Of a stretch of 64,000 nucleotides of DNA, positions 7,965 to 15,797 are shown one piece after another. A program made the position numbers and the translations under genes. Source of the stretch: an uncultured Bacillaceae bacterium (lineage in GTDB: Bacteria; Bacillota; Bacilli; Bacillales; Bacillaceae_L); assembly GCA_947497585.1 (NCBI GenBank), contig CANMHG010000002.1:248001-312000 (forward strand), read 5' to 3'. Position 1 is the stretch's first letter. Each line of letters starts with the position of its first letter. A model generated the notes under the pieces. It was not told the origin of the DNA and did no database searches. It saw only the letters and a list, made by a program, of their open reading frames with translations.

Positions 7965-8900
7965 CTATTCACTCCGACGGTTTTTGCCTCTTAATTCAAC
8001 CGGTTTCGCTAAATATTTTATTCTCTCCATGATTCGCGCAGCCTTAACTTGTTCTTCCTCACCTCTTTGTGTAAAGGCAAGATGATGTTCAAGCTGAGTA
8101 TAATCAAAGTTTGAGGTAAAGAAAGTGGCTTTATTCTCTAACATACGATATTGAAGGATCGCGCCCAATATATCATCTCGAATCCAGCTAGACATTGATT
8201 CAGCACCAATGTCATCAAGCATTAATACTGGTACTTTTTTTACTGCCTCAATTTTCTCCGAAAAAGAAGAATCCTGTAATGAGCCTTTTAGCTCTCTCAT
8301 GAACTCTGGTACGTATATAAGCATAGACTGAACATTTTTGCTTGCTAACTCATTAGCAATGGCACCTAGAATATAGGTTTTTCCTGTTCCAAACGGACCA
8401 TAAATATACAAACCCTTACCTGGTTTATCACTATCATATGTTTCTACAAAATCTTGCGCCATTGAGATTGCCTTAAATCTTGCAGGGTCATCTAATTCAA
8501 TACGATCAATAGATGCCTGCAAAATTTCTTTAGGTATATACATACTTTTAATTAATGACTTGAATTTAGAACGGTCATCATGAAGAATTTTCCTTGGACA
8601 TCGATCGTAATTAAGACCGATAACTTTTCCTTCTAGTACTAAGTGTGGATGATAACCCTGAAGCATGTTTTTACAAGCGTCTAGGCTTGCACATTGGTCA
8701 CATTCCTTGCTTTGATTAATGTATTCGTATAATTTACCTAAACTGCGAGTTATCATGTCATCCGTAATCTGTTCTTTATGTTCTTCAATAAAGCTTTTAA
8801 TGTGCGGATGACTTAATACTTCTCTTTTTAAAGAATCAAAACGATTTTTGAATTTGTCATTACTGATTAGTTTTTTTAACGAATGATTAATGGGCTCCAT
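7965..8900 (-). CDS. dnaI: primosomal protein DnaI (helicase loader)
   Basis: A 311-residue AAA+ ATPase that loads the replicative helicase onto DNA with DnaB and DnaD. The N-terminal domain has a zinc-binding cysteine set (about C67, C70, C76, C101) that contacts the helicase. Walker A GPFGTGKT (about 168-175) and Walker B VLMLDDIG (DD near 229-230) are intact, with a sensor/arginine-finger region in the last 60 residues (RGEEEQVKAARIMERI). The ATG giving MEPINHSLKK is chosen over an in-frame GTG nine bases upstream because AAGGGG is then 8 nt away. Same order as in B. subtilis, 27 nt after dnaB. Confidence 0.95.
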   Translation of the reverse strand: MEPINHSLKKLISNDKFKNRFDSLKREVLSHPHIKSFIEEHKEQITDDMITRSLGKLYEYINQSKECDQCASLDACKNMLQGYHPHLVLEGKVIGLNYDRCPRKILHDDRSKFKSLIKSMYIPKEILQASIDRIELDDPARFKAISMAQDFVETYDSDKPGKGLYIYGPFGTGKTYILGAIANELASKNVQSMLIYVPEFMRELKGSLQDSSFSEKIEAVKKVPVLMLDDIGAESMSSWIRDDILGAILQYRMLENKATFFTSNFDYTQLEHHLAFTQRGEEEQVKAARIMERIKYLAKPVELRGKNRRSE

Positions 8901-8927
8901 TATGTTCACCCCTTACAATTGAATGAA

Positions 8928-10331
8928 TTACGATTTCTTTTTAAACTTCTTAATTCTTTCTTCTAACTCACGTTTCTCATGCTCGAAATCTTTCTGACTG
9001 GATTCTTCTTGTTTCTCTGAAGTTTCTTGATGCAGCCAATCAGGTAACATCTCCGTTCGAACCGCCTTACGCTTATTTGGCTTTGGTTCATTTTTTGTTT
9101 TTGCCCAATTTTGATATTGACGATGTTCTTGTTTTGCTAAAGTCATAGCCTCAGGAACAGTTCGTATTTGCTTACGCGACCAATGACTGGCTAACTTTTC
9201 TACATAGCCTTTTGTAAGCTTCATATCTGAACGTAGCATTACATAATATATTAGGACATTTACGACACCAGGTAAAAGCTGTTGCCCGAACATAACATCT
9301 TCAATAATTTTCATATCTGCAGATGATGGTTCCGCACCACCTGATATATCGATTAACAGAGCCCTTGGAGAAATTGTCTCAAGTTGCTTAATCAACTTTT
9401 CCTCTTTTGACTCTGGCTCACGGGTAGCCATTGTTTGATAAGGAATAGGTTGGCTTCTTTCTGAAAGTGCTGGAAGATGGTCTCCATGCTCAAACTGATA
9501 CCAATCTCTTGCTGCCTTTCTTAATTTTTCAATATCAATCATTTCATTATGATTAATTGCACTCATAGCAATATTTTGCATCTGTATCGGGTCAATAGAA
9601 TAGAGAAACGACAGCTTTTTTATTGCATCCTGTACTTTTGGAGTAATAGATTTTTTGGGTATCATGACCTCAGATATACCAGCAAAAAACAAATCAAAAT
9701 CAAATAGATCTTCACTAAAGTGAATTTCTTGTTTTCCTTGCCGATCGAAAAAACTATGGTTTTGGTCAAGCTCTGTATTACCAGTTGTTTCTGAATTAAT
9801 ATTCACTGCCATTTCAGAAGGATTTATTGAACTAAATACCTCATTAAAGTTTTTCGTAATAGGCTTAAAGTTTTGTGAATCAATTTCTGCACCAGAAAAG
9901 AAACGTTTCAACGTCAAAAATTTATTCTTTCCTAGTCGATTATATAGGAAAATGTTTAGAACACCGTCTGTAAAAAATTCTTTTGGTGTTAATGGTGCCT
10001 GTATGTCATATATAAAAAGGCGATTATCGTCTGATTCGTTCACAAATGTTTTCATTAAGCCAATTGCCTCAAGCTTCACTCTCTCTTGGTATATGTCTCT
10101 TAGATTAGTTTGCATAATCGCCATTAAACCGTGATGTGTTGTTTCTTCTCCCCACATTCGATTTTGTTCTAACTCACTCCAAAGGGTCATATAGAGGCTA
10201 AAGCACTTTGTGCCAATTAACGGTTGATAAAGGAGAGTGAGCACCTTTCGATCATTTTCATTTAGCATGTCTGCAGAGCGTACGATATAACGATCAATTG
10301 GCAGAAGATCCTTCCAGTGTTGTTGTTTCAT
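8928..10331 (-). CDS. dnaB: replication initiation and membrane attachment protein DnaB
   Basis: A 467-residue Firmicutes DnaB (not the helicase). It has an N-terminal winged-helix DDBH1 domain with YQPLIGTKCFSLYMTLWSELE (split here by family pattern Y-Q-P-L-I-G) and two DnaB/DnaD helical domains. The C-terminal one, about 320-400, holds a Y-x-x-x-I-x-x-x-W-like motif ending SHWSRKQIRTVPEAM. The tail (about 410-467) is strongly charged. It acts with DnaD and DnaI at oriC and in replication restart. MKQQHWKDLLPID is the family-like start; an upstream in-frame TTG (10343) is less likely. The exact start is moderately uncertain. Confidence 0.92.
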   Translation of the reverse strand: MKQQHWKDLLPIDRYIVRSADMLNENDRKVLTLLYQPLIGTKCFSLYMTLWSELEQNRMWGEETTHHGLMAIMQTNLRDIYQERVKLEAIGLMKTFVNESDDNRLFIYDIQAPLTPKEFFTDGVLNIFLYNRLGKNKFLTLKRFFSGAEIDSQNFKPITKNFNEVFSSINPSEMAVNINSETTGNTELDQNHSFFDRQGKQEIHFSEDLFDFDLFFAGISEVMIPKKSITPKVQDAIKKLSFLYSIDPIQMQNIAMSAINHNEMIDIEKLRKAARDWYQFEHGDHLPALSERSQPIPYQTMATREPESKEEKLIKQLETISPRALLIDISGGAEPSSADMKIIEDVMFGQQLLPGVVNVLIYYVMLRSDMKLTKGYVEKLASHWSRKQIRTVPEAMTLAKQEHRQYQNWAKTKNEPKPNKRKAVRTEMLPDWLHQETSEKQEESSQKDFEHEKRELEERIKKFKKKS

Positions 10332-10375
10332 ACATTCACTCAACTTTCCGTTAAATAATCTTCCCTTATTTTAAA

Positions 10376-10404
10376 GGAAAAAAGAGCTTAATTCTATAAG
10401 CTCT
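10376..10404 (-). terminator. hairpin between nrdR and dnaB
   Basis: AGAGCTTA / TAAGCTCT stem with 6-nt loop and TTTTTTCC on the minus strand, immediately after the nrdR stop. It may partly terminate nrdR transcripts before dnaB. Confidence 0.65.
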
Positions 10405-10863
10405 CTATCTGTCTTTATTGATAAGCTCTTTAAGCTCCTCGATGAAGACGTTAATATCTTTAAATTGTCTATACACAGATGCGAAGCGAACATATGCTAC
10501 TTCATCTATTACAGATAAACGGTTCATTACCATTTCACCGATTTCTACGCTTTTTACTTCTGAGTTACCCTGATTTCTAAGTTCTTTCTCTACTTCATGT
10601 GCTATATCTTCTAATTGTTTCAATGAGACAGGGCGTTTTTCACAAGCTTTAATTAGACCACGCAGCATTTTTTCGCGGCTAAATTCTTCACGAATCCCTT
10701 CCTTTTTAACTACGATTAGAGGGATTTCTTCAACCTTTTCAAAGGTGGTAAATCTATGTAAACACTTTTCACATTCCCGTCTTCGTCTAATTGATTTGCT
10801 ATCATCGACTGGGCGAGAATCAAGTACTCTAGTTCCGTTATTTTGACACACTGGGCACTTCAT
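10405..10863 (-). CDS. nrdR: transcriptional repressor NrdR
   Basis: A 152-residue repressor of ribonucleotide reductase genes. The zinc ribbon uses C3, C6, C31 and C34 (CPVC ... CEKC) with the basic [11 protein letters not shown] patch for DNA contact. An ATP-cone domain (about 49-139, starting [15 protein letters not shown]) senses ATP/dATP. The length equals the family norm. It stands first in the nrdR-dnaB-dnaI direction, as in B. subtilis, linking dNTP supply to replication initiation. I did not find an NrdR box inside this window. Confidence 0.97.
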   Translation of the reverse strand: MKCPVCQNNGTRVLDSRPVDDSKSIRRRRECEKCLHRFTTFEKVEEIPLIVVKKEGIREEFSREKMLRGLIKACEKRPVSLKQLEDIAHEVEKELRNQGNSEVKSVEIGEMVMNRLSVIDEVAYVRFASVYRQFKDINVFIEELKELINKDR

Positions 10864-10977
10864 AAGATCAGCTCCAATCTACTGCTATTAGGAGATCATT
10901 CCCCGTCAAGTTAGTTGCTCTTAATTCAATCTTATAAGAAAGCTTGTCTTAGTACAAGTTTTAATTCATTCCACTTT

Positions 10978-11355
10978 TTAACGGTTTAATAGAGGAAGTA
11001 TCCCGTCTAATTCTTTATACATAAACTGAACCAATCGCTTACTATAACCAAAGTCCATAGGTAATACACTTGTTTCAGTAGTAACCGAAAAGTCTATTGC
11101 TGTTTCAAACGGTCTAACAGAGATAACCGTTATAACCATAAATGCTTTTCTCTTTTTAGATACGGAAACGCTCATCTCACCGCGTTCTTCTGAGATAGAG
11201 GTTAGGTTAAAACCATTCTGCTTATTTATAAAATCTTTAATTGATTGAATAGCTTGTTTGTTTGTTACTTTATAGTAGTGGCTTTTAAGTAACGGATCTC
11301 TAGGATTGTCACTGGTTTCACAATGATTACTAAAATATGATTGAAGGCTGCCCAT
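10978..11355 (-). CDS. conserved Bacillaceae cytosolic protein, unknown function
   Basis: A 125-residue protein without membrane segments or recognisable catalytic motif. The C-terminal half (FMVITVISVRPFETAIDFSV) looks like alternating beta strands and it ends with a helix (KRLVQFMYKEL). I recall similar short proteins annotated only as cytosolic protein next to nrdR/speD in other Bacillaceae. The ATG follows an AAGGAGAG site 6 nt away. It lies between the speD terminator and nrdR, in the same direction, and probably has its own transcript. Function unknown. Confidence 0.6.
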   Translation of the reverse strand: MGSLQSYFSNHCETSDNPRDPLLKSHYYKVTNKQAIQSIKDFINKQNGFNLTSISEERGEMSVSVSKKRKAFMVITVISVRPFETAIDFSVTTETSVLPMDFGYSKRLVQFMYKELDGILPLLNR

Positions 11356-11379
11356 CTGTTCTCTCCTTAAAATTTCATA

Positions 11380-11410
11380 ATAAAAAGAGGTGTATAATAT
11401 ACACCTCTTA
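11380..11410 (-). terminator. terminator after speD
   Basis: AAGAGGTGTATA / TATACACCTCTT near-perfect stem followed by TTTTATTAT on the minus strand. Confidence 0.85.
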
Positions 11411-11436
11411 CCATTTTAGACGATTTGTTATTAATT

Positions 11437-11817
11437 TTAAAGTGCTTTCGCTTGTGCTTGTTTAACTTGTACTGGACCCATACCACGTGGTAATTCAATA
11501 TTTTCACGAGTTTGAGCACCAAGTGCCTCAGCGATATGATCTGCAGCAATATTAGGATCTAATTCACCACATGTATAAACGTCAATGCTAGCATAGCCAT
11601 GCTCAGGAAAGCTATGAATTGTTAAGTGTGATTCAGAGATGATAACTACTCCACTTACTCCTTGTGGAGCAAATTTGTGAAATGCTACTTCGCGAACCTC
11701 AGCTCCTGATTTAAGTGCAGCATCAACAAAGATTCTTTCAATTTCTTGCATATTGTTTAATTTTTCGAAATTACAACCCCATAATTCTGAAATTACGTGA
11801 CGACCCATTGTTTCCAT
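11437..11817 (-). CDS. speD: S-adenosylmethionine decarboxylase proenzyme
   Basis: A 126-residue class 1B AdoMet decarboxylase. The proenzyme cleaves itself between Glu62 and Ser63 in [15 protein letters not shown], turning Ser63 into the catalytic pyruvoyl group; His68 and Cys83 (DVYTCG) are the processing and proton-transfer residues. It makes decarboxylated AdoMet for spermidine synthesis. Its length is typical. It is a single-gene unit with a promoter about 150 nt upstream, an untranslated leader and a strong terminator. AAGGGGG precedes the ATG. Confidence 0.97.
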   Translation of the reverse strand: METMGRHVISELWGCNFEKLNNMQEIERIFVDAALKSGAEVREVAFHKFAPQGVSGVVIISESHLTIHSFPEHGYASIDVYTCGELDPNIAADHIAEALGAQTRENIELPRGMGPVQVKQAQAKAL

Positions 11818-11962
11818 GTTAAAAATCCCCCTTTAACAATTTTTCTTCTTTTTAATGAAAACTTTCGCATATAGGTTGTGTCTAACTACCACGGGGGAAA
11901 GTTAGTCCAGAGAGGTCCTAACCCTTTAAGTAGAAACATTACCAAGCGTTTTTTTGTTCACG
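11818..11962 (-). promoter_or_regulatory. untranslated leader of speD, possible alternative pairing
   Basis: About 145 nt between the inferred start site and the speD ATG hold no ORF. On the minus strand the segment has GTTAG, then CTAAC, then a second GTTAG (about 11921, 11903 and 11882), so the middle CTAAC can pair with either neighbour. A C-rich loop TTTCCCCC lies in between. I know no named riboswitch with this pattern; a regulatory role is inferred only from layout. Confidence 0.35.
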
Positions 11963-11968
11963 AAAAAT

Positions 11969-11997
11969 AGTATACCTTGCTTATTATCATTTTGCAA
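11969..11997 (-). promoter_or_regulatory. sigma-A promoter of speD
   Basis: TTGCAA (11992-11997), 17 nt, TATACT (11969-11974) on the minus strand. Confidence 0.75.
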
Positions 11998-12151
11998 TAC
12001 ATTATGTGAATATTTACTAATGTTAAAGGGTTATTTAAAGTGAAACAGTATTTACTTTAACCTCTCATAGTTGATTTATCCTCTTTTTGGGGGATTTAAA
12101 CATTAACAATTTTTACTGTTTAAAAAGAGTATGTCTCACTTTGAAGGAAGA

Positions 12152-12282
12152 CCGTTCCTTTGCGCTGCAGACACTTGCTTTCTGCGGGGAGAAAGTCGAG
12201 CCTCCTCGACATTCCGTCTGCGGGGTCTCGACCTTTTCTCTACTTCCCGCAGGAGTCAAGTGCCTTCCGCTCCAATCCACTC
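12152..12282 (-). repeat. intergenic repeat, class I, copy 2
   Basis: CCGTTCCTTTGCGCTGCAG at the left, CCGCAGGAGTCAAGTGCC and CGCTCCAATCCAC at the right, with a central GCCTCCTCGAC ... GGGGTCTCGAC. It lies between the gapB terminator and the speD promoter and holds no gene. It is more diverged in the middle than the other copies. Confidence 0.88.
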
Positions 12283-12318
12283 CGAAAGTAAAATGAGTAT
12301 CTTACGCTCACCATGATT

Positions 12319-12348
12319 AAAAACGCCTATTCAAAGAATAAGCGTTTT
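12319..12348 (-). terminator. terminator after gapB
   Basis: AAAACGCTTATTC / GAATAGGCGTTTT hairpin with T run on the minus strand. Confidence 0.8.
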
Positions 12349-12376
12349 CATTGTTGTTCATATTTTAAAATGAGTA

Positions 12377-13408
12377 TTAACCCACTTCTACTTCTGATTT
12401 TCGAAACATTAGGCTTGCAACGTGTTTTGCAAGGTCCACTACTCTGCATGAGTAGCCCCACTCGTTGTCATACCAAGCAAGAACTTTTACTTTTCGATCA
12501 CCAATTACCATAGTTGATAATCCATCAATAATTGATGAATGTGGGTTTGTATTAAAGTCAATTGATACAAGTGGTTCTGTAGTATATTGTAATATTCCTT
12601 GTAAAGAACTGTGAGAAGCAGCTTCAAATGCATCATTGATGTCATCGATTGTAACATCACGCTTTAAGTCTACAACTAGGTCTACTAGTGATACATTAGA
12701 AGTTGGTACTCGTAGTGCCATGCCATGTAATTTTCCTTTTAAACTAGGCAGTACTAAAGTTAATGCTTTTGCAGCACCAGTAGTAGTAGGAATAATTGAC
12801 TGTGCACAAGCTCTTGCTCTTCTTAAATCTTTATGAGGGTTATCAATATTGTTTTGGTCATTCGTATAAGCATGAACAGTGGTCATAAGGCCATTTTCAA
12901 TTCCAAATTGCTCATCTAATACCTTCGCAACTGGGGCTAAACAATTAGTTGTACAAGAAGCATTTGATATAATATTGTGAACATCTGTGTCTAATTCATG
13001 TTCATTAACGCCCATTACGATCGTAATATCTTCATTCTTACCAGGTGCTGTTAAGATTACTTTTTTTGCGCCAGCTGCCATATGAAGGCTCGCTTTTTCT
13101 TTAGAATTAAATTTACCTGTAGCTTCGATTACGATATCAATATTTAACTGTTTCCAAGGAAGTTCTAATGGATCACGAGAACTCAAGAGCTTTACTCGTT
13201 TTCCGTTAACAATTAAAGCATCATCTTCTGCAATGACATCCCCATCAAATTTTCCATGGTTTGTATCATATTTAATTAAATGTGCTAGCGTCTCTGCTGG
13301 ATAACTAGCGTTAATAGCTACCACATTTAAGTCATTTTCCATAATAGCCTTTCTAAATACCATTCTACCAATTCGTCCAAATCCGTTAATAGCGATTCTT
13401 GGGTTCAT
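12377..13408 (-). CDS. gapB: glyceraldehyde-3-phosphate dehydrogenase, gluconeogenic (GapB)
   Basis: A 343-residue GAPDH. The catalytic SNASCTTNC has Cys152 and the paired His lies near 179 in TTVHAYTND. The cofactor loop reads INASYPAETL where glycolytic NAD enzymes carry Asp after beta-2, matching the NADP-preferring GapB type that works in the gluconeogenic direction. Start MNPRIAING: GGAG lies 8 nt upstream, and a longer frame would add six residues with no ribosome site. It has two CcpN-like boxes at its promoter. It is a single-gene unit with its own terminator. Confidence 0.93.
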   Translation of the reverse strand: MNPRIAINGFGRIGRMVFRKAIMENDLNVVAINASYPAETLAHLIKYDTNHGKFDGDVIAEDDALIVNGKRVKLLSSRDPLELPWKQLNIDIVIEATGKFNSKEKASLHMAAGAKKVILTAPGKNEDITIVMGVNEHELDTDVHNIISNASCTTNCLAPVAKVLDEQFGIENGLMTTVHAYTNDQNNIDNPHKDLRRARACAQSIIPTTTGAAKALTLVLPSLKGKLHGMALRVPTSNVSLVDLVVDLKRDVTIDDINDAFEAASHSSLQGILQYTTEPLVSIDFNTNPHSSIIDGLSTMVIGDRKVKVLAWYDNEWGYSCRVVDLAKHVASLMFRKSEVEVG

Positions 13409-13430
13409 AATAAATTCTCCTTCCAAGATA

Positions 13431-13441
13431 TATGTTATACT
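13431..13441 (+). promoter_or_regulatory. CcpN-type operator box 2 of gapB
   Basis: TATGTTATACT on the plus strand fits the CcpN consensus TRTGHYATAYW exactly. It lies 22 nt upstream of the gapB ATG, downstream of the -10. Confidence 0.7.
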
Positions 13442-13464
13442 CTTTATAAGGTCTTTGTGGTATT

Positions 13465-13475
13465 AGTATAACATA
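13465..13475 (-). promoter_or_regulatory. CcpN-type operator box 1 overlapping the gapB -10
   Basis: The same 11-mer TATGTTATACT on the minus strand. Its TATACT (13465-13470) is the likely -10 of gapB. CcpN represses gapB and pckA in B. subtilis on sugars; the exact, inverted pair of boxes supports the same control here. Confidence 0.78.
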
Positions 13476-13546
13476 ATTAACGAAAAATGTGATGATATAA
13501 TTGCACATTTTATTAAAGTTAGACTTTTCTGGAAATAATCTAAAAA

Positions 13547-13593
13547 AAACGAGTTTACAGTAGTTAATTTCATACTGTTTACTCGTTTTTTAA
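13547..13593 (-). terminator. terminator after coaE
   Basis: AAAAACGAGTAAACAGTA / TACTGTAAACTCGTTTTT stem and T run on the minus strand, directly after the coaE stop. Confidence 0.85.
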
Positions 13594-13595
13594 TT

Positions 13596-14195
13596 TTATA
13601 GTATATCCCATTTGCTCAATATAAGTAATAATTGCTCTCTTGTGTTGTTTATAGACCCATTATTATCAAGAACCACATCAGCTAAGTCTTTCTTATCGAT
13701 TAAAGGCAACTGCGAGGAAATACGTGCCTTCGCTTCTGCTTCTGTGTAACCGTTTCGTGACATAAGTCTTTCCAACTGTACTTCCTCATCGACATATACC
13801 AGAATTGTTTTTTGAACCATGTGGGTTAATTTACTTTCAAATAAAAGCGGAATATCCAATATAACGGCCTTCGCTCCATTTTTTATAAAGCGATCAGCTT
13901 GTTGTAGCATTTCCTTGCGAACCTCTGGATGTACGATGCTGTTTAACAGCTCTCTCTTTTGCTTGTCACTAAATATAATAGCCCCTAACTCTGGACGATT
14001 AATACTATGATCAGGCTTTAAGACTTTCTCTCCAAATACTCTTACAATTTCTGTATAAGCAGGCTTTCCTACTTCAACAACTTGATGAGCTATTTTATCT
14101 GCATCTACAATAGCAAGTCCCAGTTCCTCAAGCATCTTTGAAACTGTGCTTTTTCCACTTGCAATTCCCCCAGTTAGACCAATAATAAGTGCCAT
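13596..14195 (-). CDS. coaE: dephospho-CoA kinase
   Basis: A 199-residue P-loop kinase that phosphorylates dephospho-CoA in the last step of CoA synthesis. Walker A GLTGGIASGKST is at residues 6-17. The substrate loop PEVRKEM and the lid RNGYTEAEAKAR are present. It is the last gene of the polA-mutM-ytaF-coaE cluster, 30 nt after ytaF, followed by a strong terminator. Length and motifs are complete. Confidence 0.96.
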   Translation of the reverse strand: MALIIGLTGGIASGKSTVSKMLEELGLAIVDADKIAHQVVEVGKPAYTEIVRVFGEKVLKPDHSINRPELGAIIFSDKQKRELLNSIVHPEVRKEMLQQADRFIKNGAKAVILDIPLLFESKLTHMVQKTILVYVDEEVQLERLMSRNGYTEAEAKARISSQLPLIDKKDLADVVLDNNGSINNTREQLLLILSKWDIL

Positions 14196-14225
14196 TATTG
14201 CTACGACTCCTCCATCAATAAAAAC

Positions 14226-14861
14226 TTAAAACTTCCATATTCCAATCACAATTAACATTACACCAGGTAAAAATGAAAACTTCTGAACCCATTTACTTTC
14301 TGAAAAGGTACGTCCACTATTAATTCCTAAAGTAACAAATAATGAACTCATGATTGCTACACAAGCCGCCATTATCCAGGGAGAATAACCGAGTAGGGCA
14401 GCTCCAATACCTGCTCCAAAAGCATCTAATGAAAGTGCTAGACCAAGCATAAAAGCCTCAACACCTGTAATTGTTCCAGACTTATCAAAATCTGCAACCA
14501 TGGGCTTTCTTAAAATATTAATAACGACACCAAGTGATTTAATTTCAAACTTGAGAAGCACCTTTTCTTCTACTTGCTCTTCGGACTGCCTAGAAGGCTT
14601 AAAAAATTGAAACAAGACCCAAGCTCCGATACCGACTAACACTAAGCCCCCAATTTTTTCAGCAGCACTTGGCGAAATGAAAGTTGCGATTGTACTACCA
14701 ACTCCCATAGCTATCAACAGTGTAAGAGCAGAGCAACAAGCAATAATTACAATTGATTTAAATGGAATTTTCATTTTGCGTAATCCATATGTGAAACCTA
14801 CACTAAAGCTATCAAGACTAACAGCAAATGCTAATAAGACTAGTGAAAAGTATTGAGTCAT
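14226..14861 (-). CDS. ytaF: sporulation membrane protein YtaF (MntP-like fold)
   Basis: A 211-residue protein with six predicted membrane helices arranged as two related halves. Each half opens with the same motif: AVSLDSFSVGFTYGL (about 13-27) and ALSLDAFGAGIGAAL (about 142-156). The acidic SLD in each half is also the metal-binding feature of MntP manganese exporters, so a divalent-cation role is plausible. YtaF is associated with sporulation in Bacillus. It sits between mutM and coaE as in B. subtilis. Transport has not been shown. Confidence 0.8.
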   Translation of the reverse strand: MTQYFSLVLLAFAVSLDSFSVGFTYGLRKMKIPFKSIVIIACCSALTLLIAMGVGSTIATFISPSAAEKIGGLVLVGIGAWVLFQFFKPSRQSEEQVEEKVLLKFEIKSLGVVINILRKPMVADFDKSGTITGVEAFMLGLALSLDAFGAGIGAALLGYSPWIMAACVAIMSSLFVTLGINSGRTFSESKWVQKFSFLPGVMLIVIGIWKF

Positions 14862-14949
14862 CTTTCTTTAAGAGCTCCTTCCTATCAATTGCTATGATAG
14901 TATATGGGAGGAGCCCATCCAGTGTGAAAGTCTTATTTCTAGATATTAT

Positions 14950-15780
14950 TTATTTTAACCTTTGGCATTTAGGGCAGAAATGAGTACCTCTTCCCCCAAC
15001 CACGATTTTTTCAAGTGAGGTGTTACAGTGCTTACATGGTTCTGCTTTTCTTCCGTACACAAACAATTCAAGTTGAAACATCCCTATTTCTCCTTGAGTA
15101 TTAACATAGGATCTAATCGTACTTCCACCCTTATTAACAGCTTCTTGCAAGGTGCTGATAATCTCTTGATGCAATTTTTTGATTTCCTTAGGCTTTAGGG
15201 AATTAGCTTCCCGCTCAGGATGAATACCTGCTCGAAATAGTGCTTCATCTACGTAGATATTGCCTAGTCCAACAACGATTTTTTGGTCAAGCAAAGCTAC
15301 CTTCACTTTACGGTTGGTTTTCAATAATCCTTCTTTTAATACCTGCTCAGTAAATTCTTCCGAAAAAGGCTCAGGTCCAAGCTGAGAAAGGGGCATCACC
15401 ATCTCTTCTTCCCCTTTTTTAAAAAGATGCATTGTACCAAACTTTCTTACATCCTTATATCTTAGCTCCGTGTTATCTGTAAAGGTGAAGAAAACGTGGG
15501 TGTGCTTATCATAAGGTTCATCGTTAGAATATAATCCATACCTTCCTTCCATTCGTAAATGAGAGACTAATACATAATCATCTAAAATGAACTTAAGAAA
15601 TTTCCCTCTTCTTGAGATCTCATGTATGGTTTGTCCTTTTAATGCATCGATGAATTGTTCTACTTCAGCAGGCTTTTTGACCATTTTTGGCCATAGAACT
15701 CTTACTTTTTCAATTGTTTTGCCAAGTACTAATTGTGCAAGAGTTCTTCTTACTGTTTCTACTTCTGGTAATTCAGGCAA
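14950..15780 (-). CDS. mutM: formamidopyrimidine-DNA glycosylase
   Basis: A 276-residue Fpg/MutM that removes 8-oxoguanine and nicks the abasic site. The start is a TTG that yields MPELPEVETV, because Pro2 must become the free N-terminal nucleophile after Met removal; the in-frame GTG nine bases upstream would bury it. AGGAAG lies 8 nt before this TTG. Glu3, the RRGKFL lysine loop, the H2TH region (KVALLDQKIVVGLGNIYVDE) and the C-terminal zinc finger CKHC...FCPKC are all present. It follows polA by 17 nt, so repair synthesis and base excision are co-expressed. Confidence 0.96.
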   Translation of the reverse strand: MPELPEVETVRRTLAQLVLGKTIEKVRVLWPKMVKKPAEVEQFIDALKGQTIHEISRRGKFLKFILDDYVLVSHLRMEGRYGLYSNDEPYDKHTHVFFTFTDNTELRYKDVRKFGTMHLFKKGEEEMVMPLSQLGPEPFSEEFTEQVLKEGLLKTNRKVKVALLDQKIVVGLGNIYVDEALFRAGIHPEREANSLKPKEIKKLHQEIISTLQEAVNKGGSTIRSYVNTQGEIGMFQLELFVYGRKAEPCKHCNTSLEKIVVGGRGTHFCPKCQRLK

Positions 15781-15797
15781 TGCTCTCACTTCCTTTA

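Noticed and set aside
11367..11549. A 60-codon frame antisense/overlapping the end of speD
   Set aside because: It shares most of its span with speD in another frame and includes the terminator hairpin; no ribosome site.
12087..12316. Open frames of about 60-70 codons across the repeat near gapB, and similar frames at 1680-1862, 18469-18789, 24129-24335, 37845-38093 and 41686-41913
   Set aside because: They run through copies of the intergenic repeat family, have no ribosome site of the local type, and share peptide strings only because the DNA repeats.
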